Below are positions 1-10,496 of a stretch of 64,000 bases of DNA, in pieces; positions within the stretch are counted from its first letter, which is position 1; each line of letters begins with the position of its first letter. The translations under genes were made by a program, and so were the position numbers. Origin of the DNA: Ascarosepion bandense. Its lineage: Eukaryota > Mollusca > Cephalopoda > Sepiida > Sepiidae. The notes under the pieces were generated by a model. It saw only the letters and a list, made by a program, of their open reading frames with translations, did not search any database and was not told where the DNA came from. The DNA lies in the NCBI GenBank assembly GCA_037127315.1, contig JBBBDQ010000227.1:350001-414000 (forward strand), given 5' to 3'.

Positions 1-112
1 AAACAAAGTGGGAAGATTTGAAAAGAGAAAGCCGGAAACCACATCCTAAATAGAGAACAAGGGATGAGCCTCTTGACCTGTTCAATAGCTGTGGGTGGTG
101 TGTGAACCGGGC
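1..112 (-). repeat. SINE fragment, LINE-tail family (partial at window edge)
   Basis: Reverse complement of the body of the SINE seen in full at 20692-20866: the same run of motifs (CGCCCGGTTCACAC, CACGTCTATTGAACAGG, CATCCCTTGTTTCCTG, TTTCCGGCTTTCTC) appears in the same order. The shared LINE-type tail would lie outside the window or is lost. Confidence is high that it is the same family; its full extent cannot be seen. Confidence 0.7.
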
Positions 113-171
113 GATAGATAGATCTATCGACGCCAATTCCATGTTATATATATATATATATATATATGGTC

Positions 172-222
172 ATCCGCAGACAGATCTGTTTCGCTGTATC
201 ACAGCTTATCAGTACAGTTAGA
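172..222 (-). ncRNA. Degenerate type I hammerhead ribozyme fold
   Basis: On the minus strand: stem I CUGUA/UGCGG, core CUGAUAA (206-212), stem II GCUGU/ACAGC with a 3-nt loop, then GAAA, then the near-palindromic stem III ACAGAUCUGU and a C at the cleavage position (179). The core differs from the hammerhead consensus CUGANGA at one place (G8 changed to A), so self-cleavage is probably weak or lost. All three stems remain pairable. Confidence 0.6.
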
Positions 223-275
223 CATCCGATTGCTTTTAACCCAGGATTGAAACCCGACCGAACTGGCGTCAGTCA

Positions 276-370
276 GTGAAAAGATTGGAAAAGAGAAAGC
301 CGGAAACCACATCCTAAATAGGGAACAAGGGATGAGCCTCTTAACCTGTTCAATAGACGTGGGTGGAGTG
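276..370 (-). repeat. SINE fragment, LINE-tail family
   Basis: Second copy of the body found at 1-112 and 20692-20866, again on the minus strand. It interrupts the tRNA-like head of the hammerhead-type repeat, so it inserted later than that repeat. No shared LINE-type tail is present on this copy. Confidence 0.65.
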
Positions 371-399
371 TTACCTCTGAGCTATGGGCGTTATGGAGG

Positions 400-1190
400 C
401 AGTGATTGAAGAAACAGATTGTCGAGTTCGAATTCTAGTAAAGTTCATTATATTCACTCATGTGTTAATATCATTGGGAAAGGTCTGCCTCCCCCACCCA
501 ACTAGTGTCGGGTTTTCGCCAGGCTATCTTTCTCAAGACATATTACTACTGCTATGGTTGCACTACATGCGGTGTTTCTACGGCGCTAATGGTTTACGGG
601 TCCTGTGATATATCAGTAGCTTCGTAGCCTGATGCTAAATTTCGATCTGAAAAATTCAGTTTTTAATGTACGTTTGATGTAATTATTAGGAGAGGCTTTT
701 GTGCTTGACAAACAAGATAACGTTGCAACATTTCAAGTTGATCAATTACATGCAATTCCTAATTATTATCAATGTGTGTGAGTGTCTTTCACGAGGTACT
801 CTTCCTGTCTTCCTGTGTCTGTGTGCCTGTTTCCCTGACAAGACTAATCGCTCGTTGATGTCGACTGGATTCTGTTTAAATCCGTGTACATAATTTTCCA
901 ACATTTTCCTTGAAATACGCGGATGAAGGTTGGGGAAACGAATACAAATCCAAACGTTGAAAAAAAAGAAAAGAAAAGGTGTATTATTCGGGATAAAAAC
1001 ATTGTAGAATCTATTTCACTAAGAAATTTGTATATAAAATATATACATATATATATATGCGGCAAAAGAAAAAGAAAGAAGTAAATTAAATACGATTTCT
1101 TTAACATCTTTTAAGAAATGTCTAAAGAAAGGAGTCAATAATAACATCCCTCTCTCTCATTACAAGTCATTTTCACAAAGAAAATATCAA
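400..1190. other. No recognised feature
   Basis: AT-rich sequence. Short open frames on either strand have no recognisable motif and look random. I see no repeat shared with the rest of the window. Confidence 0.4.
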
Positions 1191-1195
1191 GGCAG

Positions 1196-1197
<2 letters not shown>

Positions 1198-1237
<40 letters not shown>

Positions 1238-1302
1238 TACTTTTGTATTGAGCACTTTTTAAAAAATAATGTTTCTTTGGACAAGGAATATTATTCCAAC
1301 AA

Positions 1303-1356
<54 letters not shown>
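1198..1356. repeat. (AT)n microsatellites
   Basis: Two long alternating AT runs (1198-1233 and 1305-1356) separated by about 70 bp of ordinary sequence. The second run abuts the palindromic element that follows. Confidence 0.9.
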
Positions 1357-1362
<6 letters not shown>

Positions 1363-1385
1363 ATTATATGGTTATGTCAATTTTT

Positions 1386-1440
1386 CATTGCTACATGGAA
1401 ATTTCTACGTTTCGAGATTAATTCCCATCATCAGGCAATG
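1386..1440 (-). ncRNA. Hammerhead-like fold, arm 1 of palindrome
   Basis: Minus strand: stem I CAUUGC/GCAAUG (6 bp, perfect), core CUGAUGA (1428-1434), one extra U, a short stem II closing on UCUC, then GAAA, a short imperfect stem III and an A at the cleavage position (1392). The extra base between core and stem II and a weaker stem II than arm 2 make activity uncertain. Confidence 0.5.
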
Positions 1441-1514
1441 CTGGTGTGGTTGTGTAGACGATTTACATTCAAACCCATTCATTTGAATGTAAATCGCCTG
1501 CACAACCACACCAG

Positions 1515-1569
1515 CATTGCCTGATGATGAGAATTAATCTCGAAACGTAGAAATTTCCATGTCGCAATG
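1515..1569 (+). ncRNA. Hammerhead-like fold, arm 2 of palindrome
   Basis: Stem I CATTGC (1515-1520) pairs perfectly with GCAATG (1564-1569). The core CTGATGA is at 1521-1527, one extra T at 1528, stem II GAGA/TCTC (1529-1532 with 1538-1541), GAAA at 1542-1545, a 4-bp outer stem III (ACGT with ATGT, one wobble), and C1563 at the cleavage position. Only the extra base before stem II departs from a standard type I hammerhead. Confidence 0.55.
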
Positions 1570-1704
1570 AAAGATTGACATAACCATATAATTATATTAT
1601 ATTATATTAAGCTCTATAATACTCATATTGAGCACTGCTCATAATAAATTAAATGCCAGAGAACTCAAGATATATAAAAAAAAACCTCGAGTCCTCTTCA
1701 CTTG

Positions 1705-1730
1705 GGATATATATATATATATATATATAT
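1705..1730. repeat. (AT)n microsatellite
   Basis: Short alternating AT run between two unremarkable AT-rich stretches. Confidence 0.8.
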
Positions 1731-1868
1731 CACCAAATAAATAAGAACAAAGAAAATAATTGCAATATTCAAAACATTAATTTAAAACTGTGCTTAATAT
1801 AAAAATAGAGGAATGGATATTTATTATGAATTATTACTTCATAACATGTACAAATTACCTTCATTATT

Positions 1869-1930
1869 AACTACCTGATGAGACATTGTTTTTTCAATGT
1901 CGAAACAAGATGTATAATTTTGTAGTAGTT
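1869..1930 (+). ncRNA. Complete type I hammerhead ribozyme fold
   Basis: All parts of a type I hammerhead are present without mismatch. Stem I is AACTAC (1869-1874) with GTAGTT (1925-1930). The core CTGATGA is at 1875-1881. Stem II is a perfect 7-bp helix, GACATTG with CAATGTC, capped by six T. GAA follows at 1902-1904. Stem III is 7 bp (1905-1911 with 1917-1923, one G-U pair) with a 5-nt loop. The cleavage position is A1924 after U1923, a permitted NUH site. Hammerheads of this type occur in animal retrozymes and Penelope-like elements; the host element here is not identified. Confidence 0.8.
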
Positions 1931-1994
1931 TGTAGATGTTCTAAAGTAATGATTAATAATGCATATATACTGGATATGGAGTTTACTTTATTAA

Positions 1995-1997
1995 CTA

Positions 1998-2029
<32 letters not shown>

Positions 2030-2280
2030 TTATACTTTAGTCACTTCTTTCTTTCCTTATTTTATATTTTATTCTCTTCTTTCATACTTTATTACCTTAT
2101 CTCTTTCACACTTTATTCTCTTTCTTTCTTTCTTGCCTATTCATGATAGTCTCTAAAAGTGGATATAGTTTTATATTTTTCTTATTTATTTTCTTTCTTT
2201 TTCTTTCTTCTAAAATTTATTCCTTGCTTTTTCCTTATTTCTCTTTCTTATTTATATCTATTTTAGCCTTGATAATAGTC
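1995..2280. repeat. (TTTC)n-rich pyrimidine tract
   Basis: Imperfect TTTC/TTCT repeats over nearly 300 bp, most regular at 2000-2030 and 2115-2135. The phenylalanine/serine/leucine-rich frame across it is only a translated simple repeat. Confidence 0.8.
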
Positions 2281-2388
2281 TCTAAAATTGTATACACATA
2301 GCAAACTGTTCATGAAATAATACGTATACTTCATTTAATTGTTCATGATCGTTGTTTGTAGTTCAAGTGGAAAATCGCCAATATTATT

Positions 2389-2390
<2 letters not shown>

Positions 2391-2431
<41 letters not shown>

Positions 2432-2440
2432 GAGAGAGTG
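2391..2440. repeat. (GA)n microsatellite
   Basis: Near-uninterrupted AG dinucleotide run with two GTGA interruptions at its end. Confidence 0.9.
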
Positions 2441-2695
2441 ACGATAACAGGATCTCTATTTAATATTTTTAGTGATATTTTTAGACGCTTAATAAATTAT
2501 AATTCTCTTCATATATTCAAGTAAAAAGAGAAAAAGACAGATACTGTACTGTTGTAGTTGCAGTGATGATATTTCGAGACCAATATAAGAATCGGGAAGA
2601 TATTTTCCATCAGTTCTTTTGAATCTGCTTTCAACTCAAAACACGTCTGGCTAATATTTTCCCCACTTTATTTGTCTGTCTGTCTGTCTCTCATT

Positions 2696-2772
<77 letters not shown>

Positions 2773-3440
2773 AATTCCAATGTTCAAAACTGTTGAAAGA
2801 TCATTTCAACATGAAATCCCTGAGAGAGATTTCACATCTCATCGGCAACTACCACATTTCAAAATAAAATAAAAAAAGAAATAAAAAATGAAAGTTAAGA
2901 ATTAAAAAAATTACGTCACAAAAAAACAAAAATCGGTTACCAATCAACGCCTATTTTTAGATTTTGGACAATTTTACTTTTAGATAGAGTTGTAAGTGAA
3001 AAAATTGGAAAACTGGCTTTGTCTAGCTTTACAGAGGGAAAGGGGTTAAAGGATGGAATAGGAAGTGGTGTTAAATTGAGAATTGGGTTAAACAAAACAG
3101 AAGGAAAAGAAGGGAATGAGTAAGAAGGATAAATAAAAAGAAAAAAAGAAGAAAAATTTCCATATTTTAGAGACGCTAGATACGTGTCAAACAAAACTAG
3201 CGTTTATAAATGGGTTAAAGTATTAGAAAAAAGATTTTTAGAAATCATATTTAGGGGAAAAAAGCAGATATATGATTTGGCTCTGTAATTTTAATTACAT
3301 TGAGCTCTCCACCTGTATCATTTTTTTAATATTAAAATATTAATATTAATTAGGATCGGGTCTTTGGGAATTACCTTCCTACTTTTCCTTTTGGATTAAA
3401 GTTATTTTAATATATATATATATATAGTTTTGTTAAAAAC
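2440..3440. other. AT-rich stretch with (AT)n run, otherwise nothing recognised
   Basis: Contains a pure (AT)n run at about 2703-2769 preceded by (CTGT)n and CATA repeats, and a short AT run near 3410. No coding motif or repeat shared elsewhere in the window was seen. Confidence 0.5.
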
Positions 3441-3480
3441 GACCAATAAGGAAGATTTAATAAATTATGGAACATTTTTA

Positions 3481-3783
3481 CATTGGATATCGGCTCGGAA
3501 TGAGAAATCGAAGAGCCGAGTTCGAATTCCAGTTGAATTCGTTGCATTTCTTTAAGAAAAAAAAACTAAAACTTGGAAAAAGGTATTAATCTGTCTCTTC
3601 ACCTTCCAGCTATGGGTTAAATTGCAGGACAGATTGGGTTGCATAGCCTTGGTTGGCAACCAGTCTACTGCAGAAAGTAATGGCAACCTACTGCGGGAAA
3701 ATCTTATGCTCAGTCAGTAATGTCTATTTCGAGACATGATCGCCCAAGCGTGTATCACCTACAGCACTTAATTGACTGACTAA
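3481..3783 (+). repeat. tRNA-derived SINE, family A (CGGCTCGGAACG head)
   Basis: About 300 bp with a tRNA-like head (GATATCGGCTCGG, then GAGTTCGAATTCC as B box), a body with GGAAAGGTATTAATC and GGTTGGCAACCAGTC, and an end in a GACTGAC repeat. The same order occurs in at least seven other copies in this window (36.7, 38.5, 49.1, 52.3, 55.2, 56.9 and 60.1 kb). Confidence 0.8.
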
Positions 3784-3894
3784 TTTCCAGAAAAAAGAAA
3801 ACATAGAAATACAGAAAAAATTAAATGAAAAATTAATAAAATTATTCTTGTCGGTCATTTTTAACGAAATGTGTTTTTTAAATAAAGAATGCTG

Positions 3895-4030
3895 CTCAAA
3901 TATATGGATGGAGCGGGAGTTTAGCGGGATAACAGGAGAAGGTGTTCTATGAACTAGAAGGGATAAGGAGATGTGGAAGGCCATGATCGTCTACGTCCTG
4001 AAGAGACACGACACATAGAAAAAGAAGATA
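3895..4030 (+). mobile_element. RTE-like LINE 3' end fragment
   Basis: Matches the last ~130 bp of the LINE copies at 47.0-47.7 and 62.9-63.9 kb, including CTACGTCCTGAA and the terminal GAAGA-type tail. The frame is broken. Confidence 0.55.
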
Positions 4031-4304
4031 TGTAAAAACAATAGCGATAAAAAAGGCGGTAAGAGACTGAATGAAACCAACTCGGCTTTACATCTAGGAG
4101 GCCAGGAATTTAAAAATTTAAATTCATGTCTCTTCATCGTCAGTGTTTCTGCTGATCTTTAATTACAAAGGTCGATGGAAAAATTGTCGTCCAAATTATG
4201 CAAAAATGAAAACAAAACTAACAACTAATTTTATTTGATATATTTACCAAAATTCCAAAATAATATCTTGATATACTAAAGAGCAAATTTATTCAATAAA
4301 ATTG

Positions 4305-4510
4305 CCATTGGGTCCTGGGCATGACAGTAAACTGCATCCGGCAGCAACGCCTCTGATTGGGGGGGTTGTGAAGAGCACGGAACCACCTCTTAATTGCTGT
4401 TGTTCTTAGGTTCACCCTGACCCGGAGTAGTAGCACCTGTTAGGGTTCCAGCTATGGGCAAATAGTTAACCTCCAAACTGTGGTCAAAACACTATGAAAG
4501 TATACAAAGA
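4305..4510 (+). repeat. Interspersed repeat D (CACCCTGACCCGG family)
   Basis: One of four copies (4305-4510, 9290-9500, 38950-39110 reversed, 55540-55720) sharing the order: ATGACAGTAAACTGCATCC, CTCTTAATTGCTGTTGTT, TTCACCCTGACCCGG, CAGCTATGGG, AACACTATGAAAG. The class is unknown; no clear A or B box. Confidence 0.65.
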
Positions 4511-4799
4511 CACTTTTATAGAAATATATACATAAAAATAGACATTATTAGAAAAATATACATTTTTGAATGAAAAATATTACCATAACACATTTCGAAA
4601 GGAAAAAAATATTCTCAGCAAAACATTTTTGAATACAAAACTAGGAGACATTTTCAGTTTTCTAAAACAAAAAAGAAATAAAAACAAAAAGTTTACCTTA
4701 AAATCCGACTAAATCAACCTTCTCACTATAACCAAACATTGAAAAATACGTTAAAACCCCACCTTTTTAGTATTAAAAAATCCACAGAGGTTGATATGC

Positions 4800-5480
4800 T
4801 GTTAAACAAAACTTTAACTCAAACTCGAAATTGCCATTGGACTCAATCATGGCCTCTGGACGATTTCAGAATTTCTTGCAACTCTTCTGGACGTTTTCTT
4901 TATATAAGATGGTGAATAATAATAATAATCCTTGCCTTTAGTTTATCTTTGGTGTTACAAGGAGTTTTGCTTGTTTCTCACTCACCTGTGCCCCAAACAT
5001 TATAATTAAGGGGTTGCAGTTTGGGGAGTTAAGTGGCCAGATATAAGGGGTGATGTGGTCGCAGAACTTGTCTGATAGCCAAACGTGAATTCTCCTGCAT
5101 ATGTAGAATGGTGCAGAGTCCTGTTGCCAGGCATACGATCTTCCACGTTCTTGACTCAGAGCAGCACTACCTCTTCAAGGCACTTGATGTAGGCCTCCGT
5201 GTTGAGTTGGAGACCCTCACCAACAAATTCAGAGGTTAATTCTTTATCAGAACAACCAGAGTTTTCCGAGATTCCGTAACTTCTTAATTACCATTAAACT
5301 CATCCAACTCTTTCCAAAGCCTATTGGCTGTCTCCAGATTGACACCCAAACATTCTGAAACGTTTATATTGGAGTTTTCGGTATTAATGCCTGGCATTAC
5401 AGCATACCATGTTGAAAATTCTGGCGGAGTGAATTGCGTCATGGTGCTCATTTTCACGCAGATGGTGCCCAACTGACCCT
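4800..5480 (-). pseudogene. Fossil DDE transposase of the Tc1/mariner superfamily
   Basis: The minus-strand frames, joined only in the reader's mind across stops and shifts, resemble an insect/mollusc Tc1-mariner-type transposase. The N-terminal part (5284-5445) has a helix-turn-helix-like run ending in KELDEFNGN. The C-terminal part (about 4985-5110) reads CDHITPYIWPLNSPNCNPL, which matches the family pattern around the third catalytic acidic residue, but the acidic residue after NPL is lost. The central third, including the first catalytic aspartates, is largely deleted. Ends were not found. It is dead as a protein. The superfamily is fairly sure, the family is not. Confidence 0.55.
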
Positions 5481-6055
5481 ATTATACTATGCAATTAACA
5501 AAATAAAAAGAAAACGATGTGCATCTGTGAAATTAAAAATATAAAATGGTGAAAGTTTACTCAACTCACTCCGAATAACTGAAGTTTTCTTATATTTTCG
5601 CCCCCTTTCATACATATGTATGAACCCATCAATGAAAATAACGTTATTTAGACCGAAGAAGTTCTTTTGAAGCCCGAAGCAAGTTACATATGATTTTTTT
5701 CCATTCTGTTATTCAATTCCCTACTTTTGTCTGATATACAAAAAGTATATATTTTATTCTATCACAGTTATTTCATTTTTCAAAATTTATTCGCCTAATT
5801 TTAAGTAGCTTTTTCAAGTAACACGTTTTCTTTCACTGTCCGGCGTGAAATTTAAAGTTTCTCATCAACGAAAGTATATTATATTTTCTAAATCAATAAC
5901 TACAGTAATTATTTGCCACTGTTTTCACTATGTTATAGCAAGAACATTTTTATTTACATTTTTATCTTTAAAGATTAATACAGATGCTATGGGTCTGTAG
6001 TAATGATATTTCAACATATATTACTTCAATCTTTTCACTCTTTTTTTCAATTTTT
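5480..6055. other. No recognised feature
   Basis: AT-rich sequence with no repeat shared elsewhere in the window and no motif in any frame. Confidence 0.4.
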
Positions 6056-6058
6056 TTT

Positions 6059-6230
6059 TCAATTGGAGTAGATAGACTAAACTATCGCCCAGTTCCCACT
6101 CACCCCACGTCTATTGAACAAGTGAAAAGGCTCATCCCTTGTTTCCTGTTTAAGATGTGGTTTCCGGTTTTTCTCTTTTCCAATCTTTTCACTCTTTTTT
6201 TTATTTTTTTATTTTTCAATTGGAGTAGAT
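6059..6230 (+). repeat. SINE fragment, LINE-tail family, tail missing
   Basis: Body of the family (ACTATCGCCC through CTTTTCCAATC) directly followed, after a T-rich joint, by a second copy. The two bodies are in tandem and share even the preceding TTGGAGTAGATAGACTAA flank, which suggests a local duplication that included flanking sequence. Confidence 0.65.
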
Positions 6231-6432
6231 AGACTAAACTATCGCCCGGTTCACACTCCACCCACGTCTATTGAATAGGTGAAGAGGCTCATCCCTTGTT
6301 TCCTGTCTAGGATGTGGTTTCCGGTTTTTCTCTTTTCCAATCTTTTCATTCTTTTCATTCTTACGTAGCCCCCTGTGCATCAGTGGCGTTTTCGCCTTGC
6401 TTGGGGTGATATGATTAAAAAAAAACAAGAAA
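6231..6432 (+). repeat. SINE with LINE-type 3' tail, complete copy
   Basis: Body as in 20692-20866, then a tail of about 60 bp (TACGTAGCCCCCTG, CATCAGTGGCG, GCCTTGCTTGGGGTG, ATGATTAAAA) that is the same as the 3' end of the jockey-type LINE at 42.0-44.8 kb. The copy ends in an A-run, as expected for LINE-driven insertion. Confidence 0.75.
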
Positions 6433-7400
6433 CAAAACAAACAAAAAACTACAGAATATAAAAATGAGTCAGTATCTGTTAAAACAATTAGTTATAAGAT
6501 ATAATTCACTAACGCAAGTGGTTGGTGTTTCATCATCAAAGTTGTTTCGACTTGAAGACATGTAAATCAATTTGATTTCTTATTTTCAGTACAGCTGCTC
6601 AGGCCTATTTGTGTTTCTCTTTAGAGAACCAACCTGTGGTTTATATTGCAATTATTCTGAATAGACATTATTTATAGTTCAAATATGTGCCCCGTCAGGG
6701 CCACATACGGCTCGGATTTCAGAGTTGTCCTTCTTATATTCCCACTGGAAAGTCCGGTCTGTTATTTAACCCATATCTGGGGTAGAACAAGATGGATTCA
6801 TAACTTCCTCAAGAGCATTTGTGCAAAGTAAATGTAATTATTTCAAAATCGGCACACCGATTTCTCATTCTGAAACTGTAAGATTTACACCACCTTCACA
6901 TCCTGTCGCTCTTTAATTTCAGCTGAAATACTAAAACTTCAATGGCCCCTACTCAAGAAGTAGCTTGTTGGAACAGTCTTTCTTCTCCCTGTTTTATTCA
7001 AATGCAAATCTCCACCACTTAAATAACAGTTGATACAACTCGAGGCTAAACTAATCCAGATCTTGAATACGAAAATACTAGAGAAACAGTAGGGAATACT
7101 TCTAACTAATTATAGTTTACAACATTTTTTTCACTATTATTTCTCTAGTAGTTTTGTCTTCAAGACCAGGATTAGTGGTATCTACCAATACGCCAACGTC
7201 GCAACCGGACGTGAGACAAAGTCGAGGTTTAAAGTGGATCTATCGGCCGCACGGCACAAAAATCCCCAAGGCCCTCGGCACTTCTCCTTTTAGGGACGCT
7301 TCAGGCGTCGATAAATAAACCCAGTCCCTCCTGAAGGAAAGATACTGTCTAGAGGAAAAGCCCACTTGAGTTTATATATAACAATCCCAGGGTCAGGATG
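6432..7400. other. No recognised feature
   Basis: Mixed sequence. The stretch 7140-7370 is slightly more GC-rich (CGCAACCGGACG, AGGGACGCTTCAGG) and has the look of an old repeat, but I could not match it elsewhere in the window. Confidence 0.35.
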
Positions 7401-7404
7401 TGAT

Positions 7405-7668
7405 TTTCTAAGCGACGCTTAGATGTGGCACAAGGTCGAAATTATGCGACACCTAGTGAGACTCGAACTCTCTATTCAGTTGTAACTGGTTCTACCGAGA
7501 CAAGCTTGCTAACCATTACACCACGCCGATATGCACTAATTTTCTAAGCATAGCTTAGATGTGTCACAAGGCCAAAAGTATGGGACACCCAGTGAGGATC
7601 AAGCTCACAACTCAATTGTAATGATTCTCAAGAGACAAGCTTGTTAACCATTACACCACCCTGCGGTG
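7405..7668 (-). repeat. Two head-to-tail copies of tRNA-like SINE family C
   Basis: Minus strand: GGTGTAATGGTTA with AAGCTTGTCTC as A-box region, then GTTCGAGTCTCACT or GCTTGATCCTCACT as B-box region, then a tail ending in AAGC(G/T)..GCTTAG. Copies 7405-7531 and 7540-7668 lie in the same direction. Same family as 10497-10637, 37262-37470 and the tandem array at 10.64-11.79 kb. Confidence 0.7.
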
Positions 7669-7913
7669 CCCCCCACCCCAAGGTCAGGATAAGTTTAGCC
7701 TCCAGCTGTACTAACTGCTATTTATATGGTGGAGATTTGCATATAAATACAAAACCTCACCCGATGTAGATATATTTGACTTTAGGTCAAAAGGGATAAT
7801 TATAAATTTATAATATAATATATTTATAATATTACTAGCAGTATATAATATATTTATCTCGGATGAATATATTTATAATATTACTAGCAGTATATAATAT
7901 AGTTATAATATTA

Positions 7914-8645
7914 CTAGCAGTATAGCCCGGCGTTGCTCGGGTGTAATGAAAGCTTTAATCCTAATCCATGGTCCTGAAGCTGAGACTCTTTGAACGTTGG
8001 CACGAAAGACTAAAAAGCAATAGTTGTTTCCAGTTAAAGCGAAACCGTAGACTGAAAGAAAAATGAATGGATGTAAGTCAAATTTTGATTTCCTGGTATC
8101 GATATCAAATAAGTTTTTTTCGTCGTAAACTGAATTTTGAAGGCTAAATAAGTCCTCTGAGTAAATGGTATCATGGCTGAGACTAAGAACTACAGTTATA
8201 CCTACTTAGAGCCAAACCCGAAGCAAAAACTAAAATAAAAGGGCTGAAAAAATACAGACATACAGGCAGATAAACAGACACACGTAAACATCTTGCCTTT
8301 TATATGTATATATATATTATTTGCACTATTGTAAGAACTGCAATCTTGAAATGTCTGAATATTGTTTGTTATGTCTTTGTCTATGAGTGTATCAAATTTT
8401 ATTCAAATCGGACCACTCCTTCTATAACCCGATTTTTTCGATTATCGATTTTCGATATTTATCGGGGGTACCTCGACACAAAACCTAGCTAAGAACACTC
8501 GCAGACGCTTATAGTACAACTGTGTAAATTTTCAAGAAATACGGTTCAGCCATTTCGAAGTCTATAGGTAACGGACACACACACACATACAAACACACAC
8601 AGAGACACATACACAGACAAAGTTCCATTTATAAATAAGTTTCGA
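7914..8645 (-). mobile_element. Helitron-like non-autonomous element, copy 1
   Basis: On the minus strand the element ends in a GC-rich hairpin (CCCGAGCAACGCCGGG), about 8-9 nt of spacer, and CTAG followed by T in the flank. That is the hairpin + CTRR end and A/T target expected of Helitrons. The other end reads AAACTTATTTATAAATGG. Copies at 22.15, 39.99 and 60.34 kb have the same two ends. No Rep/helicase coding sequence is present. The family label is inference. Confidence 0.5.
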
Positions 8646-9290
8646 TGCCTACAATAGTCGGTATTCGTGCTCAGGCAACCTACAGCCTTAAAATCACCCC
8701 CGAAAAACATCCAAGATTCAAAGTAAAGACTTCTCTAGTCTGAAAGAATGACTCGACATAATCTTCTTACATTCTTGTCGAATTGGGTTTCACACTGTAC
8801 TATGTAAGCGTTGCTAATAGCAAAGTACTAACTACAAGTTTCTGAAGTTTGCTGTTCGAATCCAAGTAAGGTAAGATTTAGATGAAGAGAGGCCATTGGC
8901 TATTCCACTTGTGAGCTCCCCCTACCAATTCCCCATTTTCACCAGTAGAGAAAAATGGAAGATTGTTAAATTAAAAAAATTGTGTAAAGCCGAAGATGAT
9001 GACAGGTATTTAATATTCTAGAGTTAACAATTCATTCTCTAAAGGAGATAAGATGTTATTAACAAATACAATATATGATTAAAAAAAACTTTAACATTTA
9101 AAAAATCTACAAAGAAATCAATGCTAACATCGATTATCGATTTAAAACAGAATTATTCGCAAATTGAATGTAAGGAAAATTACTGAAGAGCTGTTTAGTC
9201 TACAATGCATTATGACTGCATGTGTAGTAAAGGCCTATGACAGTGTCAAAAATATTATACACATTGGCTGAATGCCCCTTAGATTTTGAG
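8645..9290. other. Unassigned; possible degraded SINE
   Basis: A B-box-like TTCGAATCC occurs near 8856, but no matching A box or repeat partner was found. The rest is AT-rich and unmatched. Confidence 0.3.
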
Positions 9291-9500
9291 GCCCTAGACT
9301 CAGCCTGCTAAGCCTATAAGTAAACGTCTTGGGTATGACGATAAACTACACCCAACACCAAGGACTCTGATCGGGAGTTTTTGAGAAGCGCGAAACCACC
9401 TCTTAGTTGCTGTTGTTCCCAGGTCTACCATGATCCGGGGTGGTAGCAACTGTGAGGGACCCAGCTATGGGGTCAAAACACTATGAAAGCATAATAATAA
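9290..9500 (+). repeat. Interspersed repeat D
   Basis: Same order of motifs as 4305-4510, including CTCTTAGTTGCTGTTGTTCC and CAGCTATGGGG, and the same AACACTATGAAAG end. Confidence 0.65.
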
Positions 9501-10200
9501 ATTTTTATAGTAAAAATATTAGCAATAAATTTAAAAAAATATTACCAACGATGCATTTGATTCTCGACAAAAACCCTCTTTACAAAAACGTCAATGAAAC
9601 CTAATCTACATACTGGTTTCTTTTAAAGAACATATTCTATTCATTCTTCTAAAAATCTTGTCGGCGTTAAATAAGCCATTGAAACTGATATTCTCTAAAG
9701 GAAAATATACTTAAACCTATGAGTAAATCCGGCACGAATCCAAGTGAAAGGCAAGACTCCAATGCTACTTTTTTTTTTTATAGGTCTGGCTAGTTTTACG
9801 CACGTGGAAGACCACTTAAAGATTATCTATCCACGTTCGTTTATTGCAGTTTGGTAAGATTAGCAAATTTTAATTTAAATCAGGAGTTTCTCTTTTTTGT
9901 TCTGCTTTGAGCGACCAATTACATTATCTAGAGAACGTAAGTGGATTTCCAAAATATGATTCACTGGAACAAAAACAAACAAACAGAAAAACAAAAACGA
10001 AAAATAACAAAAACGAAAAAAGAAAAAGAAAAACAAATAAACAAAACAAAAAAAAAACAATAAAAACGGCTTTATTCTCTATTGCAATAAAGATAAAAGT
10101 ATCTATCGAATTTTTTTTAATTTTTATTTTCTCAAGGGAATTCAATCGCTCGCGTGCGCATACACACACATACATACACAATTCTGTAACCTGATGCATA
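9500..10200. other. AT-rich with poly-A/AAAC tract
   Basis: Contains an A-rich AAAC-type tract at about 9968-10070. Opposing open frames over it are translations of low-complexity sequence. A short (CA)n run lies at 10155-10180. Confidence 0.5.
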
Positions 10201-10496
10201 GTCAATATTTATTAAGCTTAGTTTGGCACAAGGTCACAATTAAACAGCACTCAATGAGGACTGAGAACATTGCTGATAATCAACAAGATTAGCTCACTAT
10301 CTATTATCCCACGCCTCGGGGTTGAGTTTATAGTTAGCGAACTAGTCTGGTTGACCTTTACTCGTGACCTTGTAGCAAAACTATACAAAACTGAGTTTTA
10401 TAAGGTTTGTCTGAATTGGCGATGGTTACGAGCTAGTCTTGTTGACCATTACTACTGAGTATTGAACTCGGTCCTCATTGTAGGCCCCATACTAAA

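Larger units (their letters stand above)
130..400 (-). repeat. Hammerhead/tRNA-like composite repeat, interrupted by a SINE piece
   Basis: On the minus strand this holds the tRNA-like head (rc of 228-276 and 371-392, split) followed by a hammerhead-like segment (172-222). A piece of the LINE-tail SINE (about 276-370) sits inside the tRNA-like part, and the head resumes on its far side with the A-box-like CTCAGAGGT. This is a single, broken copy of the unit present as tandem dimers at 14.0-14.5 kb and 23.05-23.42 kb. Confidence 0.6.
1357..1600. mobile_element. Palindromic foldback element carrying hammerhead folds on both strands
   Basis: Two arms of about 115 bp (1357-1473 and 1482-1600) are near-perfect reverse complements with an 8-bp centre. 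They begin and end in the same AT-rich motif (TATAATTATATGG and its complement). Each arm contains a hammerhead-like fold read outward from the centre (see 1515-1569 and 1386-1440). The arrangement resembles inverted terminal repeats of Penelope-like elements, which are known to carry hammerheads, but no Penelope reverse transcriptase is visible here. Confidence 0.75.
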
